Of a stretch of 64,000 bases of DNA, positions 41,064 through 49,890 are shown in pieces (the stretch's first letter is position 1; every line of letters starts with the position of its first letter). A program made the translations under genes and the position numbers. This DNA comes from Pararhizobium sp. IMCC21322 (lineage in GTDB: Bacteria; Pseudomonadota; Alphaproteobacteria; Rhizobiales; GCA-2746425): NCBI RefSeq assembly GCF_030758295.1, contig NZ_CP132335.1, forward strand, positions 3,944,412 to 4,008,411, in the 5' to 3' direction. The notes beneath the pieces were generated by a model. It saw nothing but the letters and a program-made list of their open reading frames with translations. It searched no databases and was not told the origin of the DNA.

Positions 41064-41678
41064 TTAGTTCACCAGGCTCGCGCGGCCTCGGCTGCAACGA
41101 ATGGCACTATCGCTGTGCCAGGTTTTGTAGCGCGATGTTTTTGGAACGCCCTGTGCCATACCATTGTCGTTTGGCACGTTTCTGGCATTTGCTGGCAATG
41201 CACATTCTCTACGCACATCCTTGGAGCCAAGAACAAACGTATAGATCTGCGCATTCCGCACCATCGCCTGAGGCCTGCCAATGTTAGAAGACTGGCGGCA
41301 AAGCGCATCATAGGCGATAGTTTTGGCATTCTGCAGATTGAAGTTTAAGGCACGACCAGCAGAATTGGATCGCAATGGCGCTCCCGAACGGCAGTTGCGT
41401 GGCAGTTGCCCACCTCGAACAGCCGCATTCATGCAGCCCATTGCAGCGTCAGCCGCATGGAACCGAGCAAAGCCACGATTGTTGTTGGTGTTGCCGGCTC
41501 TGCCCTGAAACACAACATTTCCATTCGGAATTGTTATTGAGCTGATGCCCTCCGCTTTTACGCGAACCTCATACTTGCACTGCCTGTCGGCAGCATCTGC
41601 ACTGGTAATTGCCGCAGTCGCGACGCTCGTAGTTGCCGCAAATAATACGGCGAGTTTTGCAAGACGTGAAATAAACAA
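41064..41678 (-). CDS. Secreted cysteine-containing protein, unknown
   Basis: About 204 residues. I favour a TTG start at 41678, because AAGGAG lies six bases upstream; the ATG at 41723 has no binding site. A signal peptide (LAKLAVLFAATTSVATA) is followed by a mature domain with seven cysteines, including MGCMNAAV, RNCRSG, ALCRQS and a final IRCSRG, so an oxidised extracytoplasmic protein. The segment NNRGFARFHAADAAMGCM recalls small domains of unknown function in alphaproteobacteria. It lies beside the phage terminase but has no phage features. Confidence 0.65.
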   Translation of the reverse strand: MFISRLAKLAVLFAATTSVATAAITSADAADRQCKYEVRVKAEGISSITIPNGNVVFQGRAGNTNNNRGFARFHAADAAMGCMNAAVRGGQLPRNCRSGAPLRSNSAGRALNFNLQNAKTIAYDALCRQSSNIGRPQAMVRNAQIYTFVLGSKDVRRECALPANARNVPNDNGMAQGVPKTSRYKTWHSDSAIRCSRGRASLVN

Positions 41679-42280
41679 ATTTTTCTCCTTCCCAAGTGTT
41701 GCCCTTGGGGAAGTAAGCATCATCAGTTTAATTTTTGCTGAAAGCGATATTCAGGTCTGGTTCACCTTTCTTAACCCGATAAGTTAACAAGGACTTATGT
41801 AGTTGGAGCTTCAATGTCACGTTGGTCCGAAGTGAGAGCTCAAACTGCTTCACTCTCTGTTTACGGCCCGATCTGTAAAGATTTTCAAAGCCAGCATCGG
41901 CCAACTGACACCAAGCAGTTACGATGCATTCCAACCCAGAGCATTCATCTCGCACAATCAACGAATAGAACAGCTAACAGCCTCACATCGCCCGATGATC
42001 TATTTCTTGCATAAGCCGGTTCCGGCAACAAGGCACTGGAAACAAACACGAGCAGCTTTTTCCCAATTTGTTCGGAACCAAAACCTGCCTTGCCTGCAGC
42101 TCAGAAAATCCTGAATGCAAACTGAACAATGGTTTCAAAAACCATTCAGCCTGCCTGTTCTATTCATCTGTTCATCGGCGGCCAATTCAGGATCGCCAGA
42201 ATCGCCAGGATCAATAACAACAGGCTGCAGCGCGCTTCAAAAGCAAAATGCCAGACAGCCCTTCACTTAGGAAACGTACC
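41679..42280. other. Intergenic region with no supported gene
   Basis: Six hundred bases between two divergent secreted-protein genes. Short open frames occur on both strands, but none has a ribosome binding site with a plausible product. The part near 41680-41760 is AT-rich and likely holds the promoter of the minus-strand gene; nothing else is recognised. Confidence 0.4.
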
Positions 42281-42556
42281 ATGAAACATCTTTTTGCTCT
42301 CGCCATCATCGGATCAGTCAGCCTCACAAGCGCTGCAAACGCCAGCCCCCTGTCAGACTGCTACGATCTCGTCATCGACTCCTGTAACAAGGGCAGCCAC
42401 CCCGTCCCTTGTGCCAGTAGCGGCATGGATCAGTGCGATGAAGTTCACACTGCAGTCATCATGACAACGCCAAAATTCAAACTGAAGCAGACCCGCAAAA
42501 GCGCTGAAATGGCTGTCATCGCCATCCAGCCAGCTAAGAAGCCTGCTCGCAAATAA
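42281..42556 (+). CDS. Small secreted protein, unknown
   Basis: 91 residues from ATG 42281 (TAGGA nine bases upstream). A signal peptide (HLFALAIIGSVSLTSAANA) precedes a short mature part with four cysteines (DCYDL, DSCNKG, PCASS, QCDEV) and a basic C-terminus (QPAKKPARK). Likely periplasmic and disulfide-bonded. It is followed by a strong terminator and appears to be a single-gene unit. No family recognised. Confidence 0.6.
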   Translation: MKHLFALAIIGSVSLTSAANASPLSDCYDLVIDSCNKGSHPVPCASSGMDQCDEVHTAVIMTTPKFKLKQTRKSAEMAVIAIQPAKKPARK

Positions 42557-42590
42557 CCCTCCAAAACGCAGTACCCAATGCTGCCGCACC

Positions 42591-42623
42591 AATGCCCGGG
42601 ATGGTTCTGCCATCCCGGGCATT
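42591..42623 (+). terminator. Terminator of small secreted-protein gene
   Basis: Perfect 14-bp inverted repeat aatgcccgggatgg / ccatcccgggcatt with loop ttctg, starting 34 bases after the stop codon. A T-rich stretch follows a few bases later (cgttttg). Confidence 0.75.
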
Positions 42624-42797
42624 CTGGTATCGTTTTGAACAAACGAGAAAACAGAAATGTGTATTGAAAACCAAAGCTTGTTGGCCAATCACCAACTCTG
42701 CTGATGCTCTATTTATTGCAGCTGCAGCGAGCTGCCGCAATAAATATCAAACCGGTGCAGCAGCTTTTTCCGGATTTTAACGCGCGGCTCTGTTAGC

Positions 42798-43157
42798 TCA
42801 AAGAAACAAGGAAACCATTGCCAATACGGCCGGAATTGTCTGCACATACAGCGTTTTTTTCGTAACGCTGATCGCGCCATAAAGCCCGGCAACAGCAACG
42901 CACAGCAGAAAAAACAACGCAATCATCACCTGCCATTCGGCATCGGCAATCATCAGCGACCAGATCAGACCTGCCGCCAGAAATCCATTGTAGAGCCCCT
43001 GATTGGCAGCCATTGCTTTGGTTTGCCCAAACAGCTCTTTCGGCAGGCTGGAAAACACCTTCGGCCCCCGGCTTTCCCAGGCAAACATCTCGATCCACAC
43101 AATATAAAGATGGATAAGGGCAACCACACCAATAAGCACTTCGGACAAAATTGTCAT
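42798..43157 (-). CDS. DUF1304 membrane protein
   Basis: 119 residues with four membrane segments. The N-terminal VALIHLYIVWIEMFAWESRG and FGQTKAMAANQGLYNGFLAA blocks are characteristic of the DUF1304 family, small inner-membrane proteins without an established function. It follows the methyltransferase gene by about 45 bases on the same strand and could be the last gene of that operon. Confidence 0.85.
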   Translation of the reverse strand: MTILSEVLIGVVALIHLYIVWIEMFAWESRGPKVFSSLPKELFGQTKAMAANQGLYNGFLAAGLIWSLMIADAEWQVMIALFFLLCVAVAGLYGAISVTKKTLYVQTIPAVLAMVSLFL

Positions 43158-43202
43158 AATGACCCCTGCAATTTGGTTTCAGTCGGTTAGGCCCAGCACG
43201 TC

Positions 43203-43757
43203 TCAGCGCCGACGCTCCACCACAAGCAAATCCGGCGCTGGCTTGCGTGAATTGATCCGTTGATACCGGTTCACCGCAAAATCATCCTCCAGATTCTGCG
43301 CAAAGGCCAGCACATTCCGCGCCTCTTCCGCACCGCCAGTATGGCCGGGATACAGCACAATCGTCATCAGGCCACCAACACTCAGCAACGCTAAAGCCTG
43401 CTGCACCGCCGCCAATGTGGTTTCAGCGCCGGTCATGACTGTCTTGTCGGCACCCGGCAGATATCCCAGATTAAACATGACAGCAGCCAGTTTGACAGTC
43501 TGGCCATCCAGATGCGCCGCCAGCGTCTCATGCCCTGCATGCACAAGCCTGACATGAGTTCGCTCACCCAAACGGGCCACGGTGTATTCCAGTGCAGCCT
43601 TTTGTACATCAAACCCGATCACCCGCCCGGACGGCCCAACCTGATCTGCCAAAAACAAGGTGTCATGCCCGTTCCCAACGGTTGCATCGACAACAACATC
43701 GCCCTCTTTCAGCCTTTGCCCCAGCAACAACTGAGCCATACAAGTCGCCCGCAGCAT
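43203..43757 (-). CDS. mnmM: MnmM (YtqB)-like tRNA wobble-uridine methyltransferase
   Basis: 184 residues, a Rossmann-fold SAM-dependent methyltransferase. Motif I VVDATVGNGHDTLFLA (about 22-37) and the FNLGYLPGADKTVMT block (about 95-109) are signatures of the YtqB/MnmM family, which methylates the aminomethyl group of nm5s2U at tRNA position 34. ATG 43757 overlaps the stop of the DAO-type oxidoreductase gene by one base (TGATG). That neighbour resembles the oxidase half of MnmC, so the pair may carry out the same two steps as the bifunctional MnmC enzyme. Substrate assignment is from family and context. Confidence 0.75.
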   Translation of the reverse strand: MLRATCMAQLLLGQRLKEGDVVVDATVGNGHDTLFLADQVGPSGRVIGFDVQKAALEYTVARLGERTHVRLVHAGHETLAAHLDGQTVKLAAVMFNLGYLPGADKTVMTGAETTLAAVQQALALLSVGGLMTIVLYPGHTGGAEEARNVLAFAQNLEDDFAVNRYQRINSRKPAPDLLVVERRR

Positions 43758-44818
43758 CAGGCTGGGTCTCCCGGCTTTGCATATTGCTGCACATCAAAGT
43801 CCGCAGGCACCGGACTTCCCGTCACCAGACAGTCGCAAAAAAGATGGGCAAACCAGGGCCCATGCAATGATCCTTTGGAACCAAGCGCGTTGAAAAAACC
43901 CAATTGCGAATGGGTGGGATGAAACCCGATCAAAGCTTTGCTTTCCCGCACAATGGGCCGCACAGCCGCCTCATGATTGATGACCTTGTAGGGCACATGA
44001 AAGAAGGATTTCAGCTTTTCTTCCAGCACCAAACCGGCAGCAGCGTCAGGCACGTCATCCAACTGCGCCCAATCATAGCTCGCCCCAAGGCGAAACACGA
44101 AAGGGTCCTCGGTCGGGGCAAGCCACATACCACGATGCAGGCTGTAAGCGGGAACGGGGGCAGCAAACCGCAACGTCAGAATGTCACCCTTGGCCGCATT
44201 AAAAGGCACGAACCCGAAATACGGGTTGGCCGCAGCCCCATAGCCCTCGCACGAGACGACATAACGCGTTGTATGCCCCAAAACGCTCACCGCATCTGCA
44301 TCAAATGCCACATCTCGGTGCCAATCCACAGCGGTCTGCTCAACGGCTAGCAAACCCCTCGCAGCATCCAGAAATGCCGCCACATCCAACTGAGCCGCTT
44401 TCATGGAAAAGCCGCCAGCGGATATATCCGCAACATTTTCTGGCAACAACGCATCCACAGCCTCATCGGCCAGATGCGCACAAAATTGCGGATCAGCACG
44501 CCGCTTTTCAAAAACCGCCTGCTCCGCCTCTTTAGTGAACAACCGCACGGCCTTGCGGTCATGGAAAAAGCGGCGGTGAGACTTGTCCTCAATCTGTCTA
44601 TAAAAGCTGCGCGCATAGGGCAGAAAATCATCCGCCCGCCAACTTACAGTCAATCGCTGACCGGTGATAGGCGTCATCAATCCGGCTGCTATTTTGGAGG
44701 CCGTTACCGCCTTTCCTGCATCCAGCACCAGCACGCGCTGCCCTGCCGCCTGCAGATGCAGCGCCAGATTTGTGCCGGCCAACCCCTGCCCGACAATGAC
44801 CACATCAAATGCGGCCAT
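43757..44818 (-). CDS. DAO-family FAD-dependent oxidoreductase (MnmC oxidase-like)
   Basis: 353 residues. FAD-binding GQGLAGTNLALHLQAAG (11-27) with the dinucleotide GxGxxG pattern, then GLMTPITGQRL near 46, typical of the DAO fold in MnmC-type enzymes. Near the C-terminus GFFNALGSKGSLHGPWFA gives the conserved GSKG-type FAD motif. It probably removes the carboxymethyl group from cmnm5s2U in tRNA before methylation by the MnmM-like partner encoded immediately downstream. One-base overlaps (TGATG) join it to both neighbours. Alternative: oxidation of a free amino acid. Confidence 0.75.
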   Translation of the reverse strand: MAAFDVVIVGQGLAGTNLALHLQAAGQRVLVLDAGKAVTASKIAAGLMTPITGQRLTVSWRADDFLPYARSFYRQIEDKSHRRFFHDRKAVRLFTKEAEQAVFEKRRADPQFCAHLADEAVDALLPENVADISAGGFSMKAAQLDVAAFLDAARGLLAVEQTAVDWHRDVAFDADAVSVLGHTTRYVVSCEGYGAAANPYFGFVPFNAAKGDILTLRFAAPVPAYSLHRGMWLAPTEDPFVFRLGASYDWAQLDDVPDAAAGLVLEEKLKSFFHVPYKVINHEAAVRPIVRESKALIGFHPTHSQLGFFNALGSKGSLHGPWFAHLFCDCLVTGSPVPADFDVQQYAKPGDPA

Positions 44819-46011
44819 CAGCTTGCAACTTTCTGAAGAACGTCATCGCTGCGCCGTGTGGCCAACAGCACCGCAAAAGCCGCAATAGTTCCACGAGAGG
44901 CCAGTTGAATCGCCGTCCTGAAATCATAAAAATGGGCGATCAATCCCATGGATGAACTTGCAATCAGCCCACCCAAAAACAGGCCGTTCATATAGAGTGA
45001 CGTCGCCCTTGCCATCCGCCCGGCGGCAAAACTTTGCACAAAGGTAATGCCCACTCCGGCAAAGATTCCGTAATACAGCCCTTCCAGAGCAGATCCGACA
45101 ATCATGGTGGTAAGGTTGGAAACGGAAGACCGCACCCAAAACGCCACAAGCCCCAGAACTGCAGCACCCAAAAGCACGTGACGCGCGCCAAAGCGAATGA
45201 TCAAAACAGGCGCACTCAAAATGGCGATAATCTCCACAAAAGTCTTCACCGAAAAGGAAAGTCCTGGCGCAAAAGTCGGCAGGCCAACTTCCTGAATGTA
45301 AAACAAGGGCAGCGCATTGCTGCACAGAATATGTGCCAGCGAAAAACAGAAACACGCAGTGGCCGCATACCAGAGCGGTCGGTTAAAAGCCTCCGGTTTG
45401 GCGTCGGTAGCAACACCCGATGCGACACGAGGTTCCACAGCAAAATCCGCTGGCATCACAAAATACCACAGAATAAGCCACAACGCTGCCATCCCCAAAG
45501 CCACCTTGAAAACAGCAACATGCCCGAATTGCCCTGCCACAAAAAATGCCAGGGCCGGAGAAATCATCCACCCAAGAGATGTCATGGACCGCAAATAGGA
45601 ATTATAGCGCACAATGTTCAGGCCTTCGCGCTCGGCATAGAGCCGACCGAAACTGTACATCGTGGAAAGCGCGGCTGATGCCACGCCAAAACACAGAAAA
45701 GCGACGCTCACAAGAACCCAGTAGGATTGCACAATCAATATAGAACAATTGGCAATGACAAACGCCACAATGCAGACCAGCACAAGTGGTGCAACACGCC
45801 GCCCCTGGTCAATCCATTCGCCAAATCGACGGTTTACAATCAACGCCACGACCAGCGTCATGGCAGAGTAAACGCTGATCATCCAGGGGTCTTTTCCAAG
45901 CCCCTCGACAATATAGACACCCATGAACGGAACAATGGCTGATGTGGACATGACGCCAACCAGCAACAGCACAAGCGTCCACACGGCCCTATGATTCTGA
46001 ATCGCCATCAT
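44818..46011 (-). CDS. MFS transporter (SET-like)
   Basis: 397 residues and 12 hydrophobic segments. NRRFGEWIDQGRR after the second helix and the overall pattern (GVASAALSTMYSFGRLYAER) resemble sugar-efflux SET-type carriers. First gene of the operon with the DAO-type oxidoreductase and MnmM-like genes. The two ATGs at 46011 and 46008 both lack a clear ribosome binding site. Its link to tRNA modification is not obvious; it may only be co-transcribed. Confidence 0.8.
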   Translation of the reverse strand: MMAIQNHRAVWTLVLLLVGVMSTSAIVPFMGVYIVEGLGKDPWMISVYSAMTLVVALIVNRRFGEWIDQGRRVAPLVLVCIVAFVIANCSILIVQSYWVLVSVAFLCFGVASAALSTMYSFGRLYAEREGLNIVRYNSYLRSMTSLGWMISPALAFFVAGQFGHVAVFKVALGMAALWLILWYFVMPADFAVEPRVASGVATDAKPEAFNRPLWYAATACFCFSLAHILCSNALPLFYIQEVGLPTFAPGLSFSVKTFVEIIAILSAPVLIIRFGARHVLLGAAVLGLVAFWVRSSVSNLTTMIVGSALEGLYYGIFAGVGITFVQSFAAGRMARATSLYMNGLFLGGLIASSSMGLIAHFYDFRTAIQLASRGTIAAFAVLLATRRSDDVLQKVAS

Positions 46012-46503
46012 AAAGCGTGACGTATCAGAAATTGCAGTGAAACGTCAGCCCTGTCGGGGCATTTTACAACGCAGTAGACGCCTTAACGCTGTCTGCAAAA
46101 GTCAGATGCAGCCTGCCAGACAGCACCATTTCTGATCTGGTTTTCAAAACAGGTTACCGTGCCAAGGCCAGCAGGGGTGCGCCCGCAAAGCCGAGCGGCA
46201 TTTTCCGGCACCCACCCCGTTTGGTAACCATTGGCACTACCACAAGTCTGGATGCGATCATCCCGGATACGATCGTCATTGTACGATTTTCGGCGAAACC
46301 ATCATTTTACCCCTGCACCATACTCACCTGCCTGCAATTCGCTCAACGGAATGAGTTCCTTACTCCTTATGAAATGTTAGGCCATTTCTGAACGTAACAT
46401 GAACGCGCCCTTCGCCTTTGGTTCAGGTGCTTAACCTTAACAACCTTTCAAAAGCGACAGTCAGGTTGAGTGGCAAACAGCCACCAAAGTTTGAGGGGAT
46501 AAC
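46012..46503. other. Divergent intergenic region with possible structured element
   Basis: No gene is supported. The region separates the minus-strand MFS gene from the plus-strand SH3-like gene and should hold both promoters. It contains the nested inverted repeats listed separately at 46152-46229. Confidence 0.4.
46152..46229. ncRNA. Candidate structured RNA or regulatory element
   Basis: Nested complementary arms: GGTTACC (46152) with GGTAACC (46223), GGGTGC (46175) with GCACCC (46208), and an inner GCC/GGC pair around 46190-46199. They enclose a GC-rich core in otherwise mixed sequence. It does not match a riboswitch I know. It lies about 275 bases upstream of the SH3-like gene and 140 bases upstream of the MFS gene, so strand is undecided. 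Confidence 0.25.
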
Positions 46504-47517
46504 ATGAAAAACTTCATCACAATCATCATGAAACAGAGCCGTCATTTGCTGGCCTCGTTTCTCTTTCTTGGCCTGGGAGCCAGCAGCGCCAGTGCCGCGT
46601 CATTGGCAGGCCAATGGCTTCAAACCGGATCCAATGCAGGCTATTGTGGTGACTGCAGCGTGACCATTGAGCGCACCTCCAGCTTTTCACCAATGCTTCA
46701 AATCACAGCAAACAACGGGTGGAGCGCCCAAGTGACACTATCCGGCTACGGAACTGAAACTGCCAACGGCTTCGGTCGTTGGGATCGCGCGGTCGCAGGA
46801 CAATACGCCGGACGTGCTTTCCAGATCAGCCTTCAGACGACGGGAAGCATTCTGAAACTGAATATGCAGCATATGGATCCGGGTTTGTCTGGCGCGGTGA
46901 CTGCCACTTTCAGCAAACGCCAGCAAGCAGCCACCAACAATAATCCGCAGCCTGACATCAACTATCCGTATCAGGCTTCGTCCTGGGGCGGAATTGTCCG
47001 CACAGGGCCTGGAATGCACTTCGACCGCACCGCCAGCCTGTTTGAAAAAGAAGCCATCACAATCATTGCCCGCACCAGCGAGAAGATGAATGGCTACCCT
47101 TGGATGCAAGTGAAATACAGGAATAACCAATATGGCTACCAGTGGGGCGGTATCATTTGCGCCACAGACCGCCTGCGTTCTGAACTACACGAGTTATGTT
47201 CCGCGCCGCAGCAACTGCAGAATGAACAGCAGTCAACAACTTTGCCACGCGATACCGCCCGTTACCAATGTAATGATGGAACCGTCATGGACGTTCGTCT
47301 GGACAATCGCGCCGCCGAGACACTTGCTGTTGTCGAGCGCGATGGCATTTCGGATTATCTGGTGCAAATCGTTTCCGCATCAGGTTCTCTCTATTCCAAT
47401 GGCATCATTGATCTGCATACCAAGGCGGCCTCTGCCCTTTTGAGCGAAAATGCTGACACGCTTCAATGCCATGTCATCGACGATTTGGCTGACTTCACCT
47501 TTTCATCGAACCGTTAA
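46504..47517 (+). CDS. Secreted protein with SH3-like domain
   Basis: 337 residues from ATG 46504 (GAGGGG seven bases upstream). A signal peptide (HLLASFLFLGLGASSASA) is followed by a beta-rich domain with a cysteine pair (GYCGDCSVTIER) that resembles lipocalin-like or extracellular carbohydrate-binding folds. A bacterial SH3 domain follows (WGGIVRTGPGMHFDRTASL and YPWMQVKYRNNQYGYQWGGI, about 160-220), and then a C-terminal domain with two cysteines (ARYQCNDG; TLQCHV). Probably periplasmic or cell-wall related. Single-gene unit. Confidence 0.75.
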   Translation: MKNFITIIMKQSRHLLASFLFLGLGASSASAASLAGQWLQTGSNAGYCGDCSVTIERTSSFSPMLQITANNGWSAQVTLSGYGTETANGFGRWDRAVAGQYAGRAFQISLQTTGSILKLNMQHMDPGLSGAVTATFSKRQQAATNNNPQPDINYPYQASSWGGIVRTGPGMHFDRTASLFEKEAITIIARTSEKMNGYPWMQVKYRNNQYGYQWGGIICATDRLRSELHELCSAPQQLQNEQQSTTLPRDTARYQCNDGTVMDVRLDNRAAETLAVVERDGISDYLVQIVSASGSLYSNGIIDLHTKAASALLSENADTLQCHVIDDLADFTFSSNR

Positions 47518-47682
47518 TCTTTTCGACTAAATCGAGCGTTTTAACAGCGTGTTATGTTTGACAACACACTGGCAAAACGCTTCAGTCCAGTTCAATCGAC
47601 AGCTGCAACTGGCGCCCAACCCCAACGGTCAGGGTGGCGGATAGCCGGCGGAACAACACACCGGCAGCAGCAATGGCCCAAA

Positions 47683-48780
47683 TCAGATGGATTTCGTGCT
47701 AAGGTGATTGTCCCAGCCAAGCTCTGAGGTACGGTCTCCAACAACGCCGCTGCCAGTGGAAAAGCAAAAACGGCTCTCATGGCCCTCGACACCACAAACG
47801 TCGGTCATGTGTCTCGTCTCCAGGATGCTACCGCTTTTGGCATCTAACACATGGGCAACGTGTCCACGTGGCGAGGAAATGGCAATCTGACCAGTGGTCC
47901 TGTTGGCCGCAATGGATCCCACATAACCGCGAAGGCTCGCCAGAACCGCGTCCGACAGTTCAACAGTCGAAAAAGCACCGCTGGCAAAAGAAACCCGCCC
48001 AACCAGCGGAACCAACTGCGTTTGATCACCTTCGTTCTGACAGGCAAACCAGACAGTATCTTCATCAAGCATGGTCAGATGCCTGATCGACAATTGATGA
48101 AGCTCTGCAGGCAGCCTGTATTGCGCTTTCAGATCACCTGTGGACAGGTCAATGAAACTCAGATTTGGCTGCATCGTTGGTATGTTCAGCTTGGTACGGA
48201 AAAATTCGGGATGCGTCTCAATACCGCCATTGGCCACCACAAGGGTGCGGCCATCTGGCAGGAGGTTCATGTCGTGTGGTCCCAGACCATGAGACTCCAA
48301 CTCACCGTTCCGTTCAAACCCGGCAGACACATCATAAATTCCGATCGTGCCACGTGGAGCTTCATAGTCATTCTCGGTCGCATAGAGCCATCGCCCATCA
48401 GCTGAGAACACACCATGACCGTAAAAATGCCTGCCTTCCGGAGCGTGAAAGACAGTCGGAGCGCTCCTGGAGTTAACCCGAATGACCGCTCCAAACACTC
48501 CCGGTCGCCGCGCAAATGCCACCATCAAGCTGTTATCAGGGCTCCAGACTACATCATGCCCACGGGCGGGCAAATCATATCGATGAACGACATCACCACT
48601 TGCAGTAAGAGTAGCAACGCCAAAACCTCCATTCTGCGATCTGTAGGCCGACGCAAAAACCGCATCTGAAGTATTCACGGCCATCGCCGCCTTCGGTGAC
48701 AGCGCAGCCAGAAATATGCCACCAGTGGATTGCAGGAAAGAGCGCCGGTCAATCAGCCTTGTTGAGCCAACATCATCCAT
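47683..48780 (-). CDS. DUF1513 Tat-exported beta-propeller-like protein
   Basis: 365 residues from ATG 48780 (TGATG overlap with the upstream gene). A twin-arginine signal (DRRSFLQSTGGIFLAAL) is followed by repeated beta-propeller blades (HDVVWSPDNSLMVAFARRPG, HGVFSADGRWLYATENDY, LGPHDMNLLPDGRTLVVANG). DUF1513 proteins occur with imelysin-like and di-haem proteins in iron-related operons of Gram-negative bacteria; biochemical role unknown. Last gene of a four-gene operon beginning at 52763. Confidence 0.85.
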   Translation of the reverse strand: MDDVGSTRLIDRRSFLQSTGGIFLAALSPKAAMAVNTSDAVFASAYRSQNGGFGVATLTASGDVVHRYDLPARGHDVVWSPDNSLMVAFARRPGVFGAVIRVNSRSAPTVFHAPEGRHFYGHGVFSADGRWLYATENDYEAPRGTIGIYDVSAGFERNGELESHGLGPHDMNLLPDGRTLVVANGGIETHPEFFRTKLNIPTMQPNLSFIDLSTGDLKAQYRLPAELHQLSIRHLTMLDEDTVWFACQNEGDQTQLVPLVGRVSFASGAFSTVELSDAVLASLRGYVGSIAANRTTGQIAISSPRGHVAHVLDAKSGSILETRHMTDVCGVEGHESRFCFSTGSGVVGDRTSELGWDNHLSTKSI

Positions 48781-49889
48781 CAATCGCCGTCCAGCGATGA
48801 AAAACCGGATGACAGTCCAAATATGGGTTTGATCATATCGCGCGTAATCGTGAGCATGCTGTCGACAACAAGTCTCACATAGGTCAACCGGTTATAAGTC
48901 TCTTTTTCGGACAGCATAATAGGAAGCGGCTTATCCAGATTAGCCACAGCGCGCTTTGCATTTCCCAGTTCAAAATTGAGACTTGAAATAATGCGTCGAT
49001 CATCCCCCTCAACCCGTCGCTCAAGTTGGGCAGATTTCATGACGGCTTCAAACCCATCAAAATTGGCTTTCAAAGACGGTATTGTATTTCCAGAGCGCCA
49101 AAACAAAGCAGATTTTGGCCTTGCACTGGCCATGTCATCTCGCAAAACCGGTTCAAGACGTTGATGAGACACGATTTCAAGCCCGTCTTCCAAGATTTCC
49201 AGCACGGCCGAAAACTGCTCGGCTTCATCACGAAACAGAGCGTTTATCGGTGATGGGTTCAACCAGATATGGGAAATACTGGTGTCACCTTCCGCCTGCC
49301 ACAGATTGCTCAGCTCTCCGGTCAGCTGCGCCACAGCGCTCGCTATTGCCGTTGCATAAACACAGCGATGGCTGTCTGCAGCGGCCATCTCAATCTCGGC
49401 ATCATCAGAGAAAAGCGTATATTCCAAAGCCAGAAGGCCTTGAACCGCAACGCTTTTTTGCACAAGAAATTCCGGGTCCAGAACAGTTTTGTCAGCCAAC
49501 CGGATGATATCACGAACCTGCTTCAGCCCCCGTCCGCGCCTGTCGGGCCAGAACAGCATCCGTTCAAGCCGGCTGTCTGCGCCAAGTGGTCCAAGCCTGA
49601 TGAACTCAACCCGCCCCCAACGCGCCAAAAGTCCGTCAAAGGCTTCATGAACGTTTGAATATCCAGCTTCTGTCGGTGCTTCACAATAGGTGTTTATTTG
49701 CTGAGACATGGTTGCGGCACTCCGCTCCAGATCAGCAAAACCGGGCCGGATCACATTGGTGATCAAATCGGAAACCATATCTTTGGCATTCAGCTGCTCA
49801 ATGTCTTTCCCAATTGCAATTGGCAACGGCGCTATCAACAGACAAACCGACAGAGCAAAATATCTTACAAAACAGCTGGCAAAAATCAT
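48780..49889 (-). CDS. Imelysin-like (M75 family) exported protein
   Basis: 369 residues from ATG 49889, one base after the stop of the di-haem gene. A signal peptide (FALSVCLLIAPLPIAIG) leads to a helical imelysin fold: RWGRVEFIRLGPLG and QGLLALEYTLFSDD are the typical blocks, the latter in the position of the GxHxxE motif, which is not conserved here. Such second imelysin-like proteins accompany IrpA-type proteins. Peptidase activity is doubtful; a role in periplasmic iron handling is more likely. Confidence 0.8.
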   Translation of the reverse strand: MIFASCFVRYFALSVCLLIAPLPIAIGKDIEQLNAKDMVSDLITNVIRPGFADLERSAATMSQQINTYCEAPTEAGYSNVHEAFDGLLARWGRVEFIRLGPLGADSRLERMLFWPDRRGRGLKQVRDIIRLADKTVLDPEFLVQKSVAVQGLLALEYTLFSDDAEIEMAAADSHRCVYATAIASAVAQLTGELSNLWQAEGDTSISHIWLNPSPINALFRDEAEQFSAVLEILEDGLEIVSHQRLEPVLRDDMASARPKSALFWRSGNTIPSLKANFDGFEAVMKSAQLERRVEGDDRRIISSLNFELGNAKRAVANLDKPLPIMLSEKETYNRLTYVRLVVDSMLTITRDMIKPIFGLSSGFSSLDGD

Positions 49890-49890
49890 C

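Noticed and set aside
40854-41348. Plus-strand frame starting beside terS (GGGAG before a TTG near 40875)
   Set aside because: The first 50 codons look faintly coding, but the frame then runs through a hairpin and antisense to the secreted-protein gene; no support for a product.
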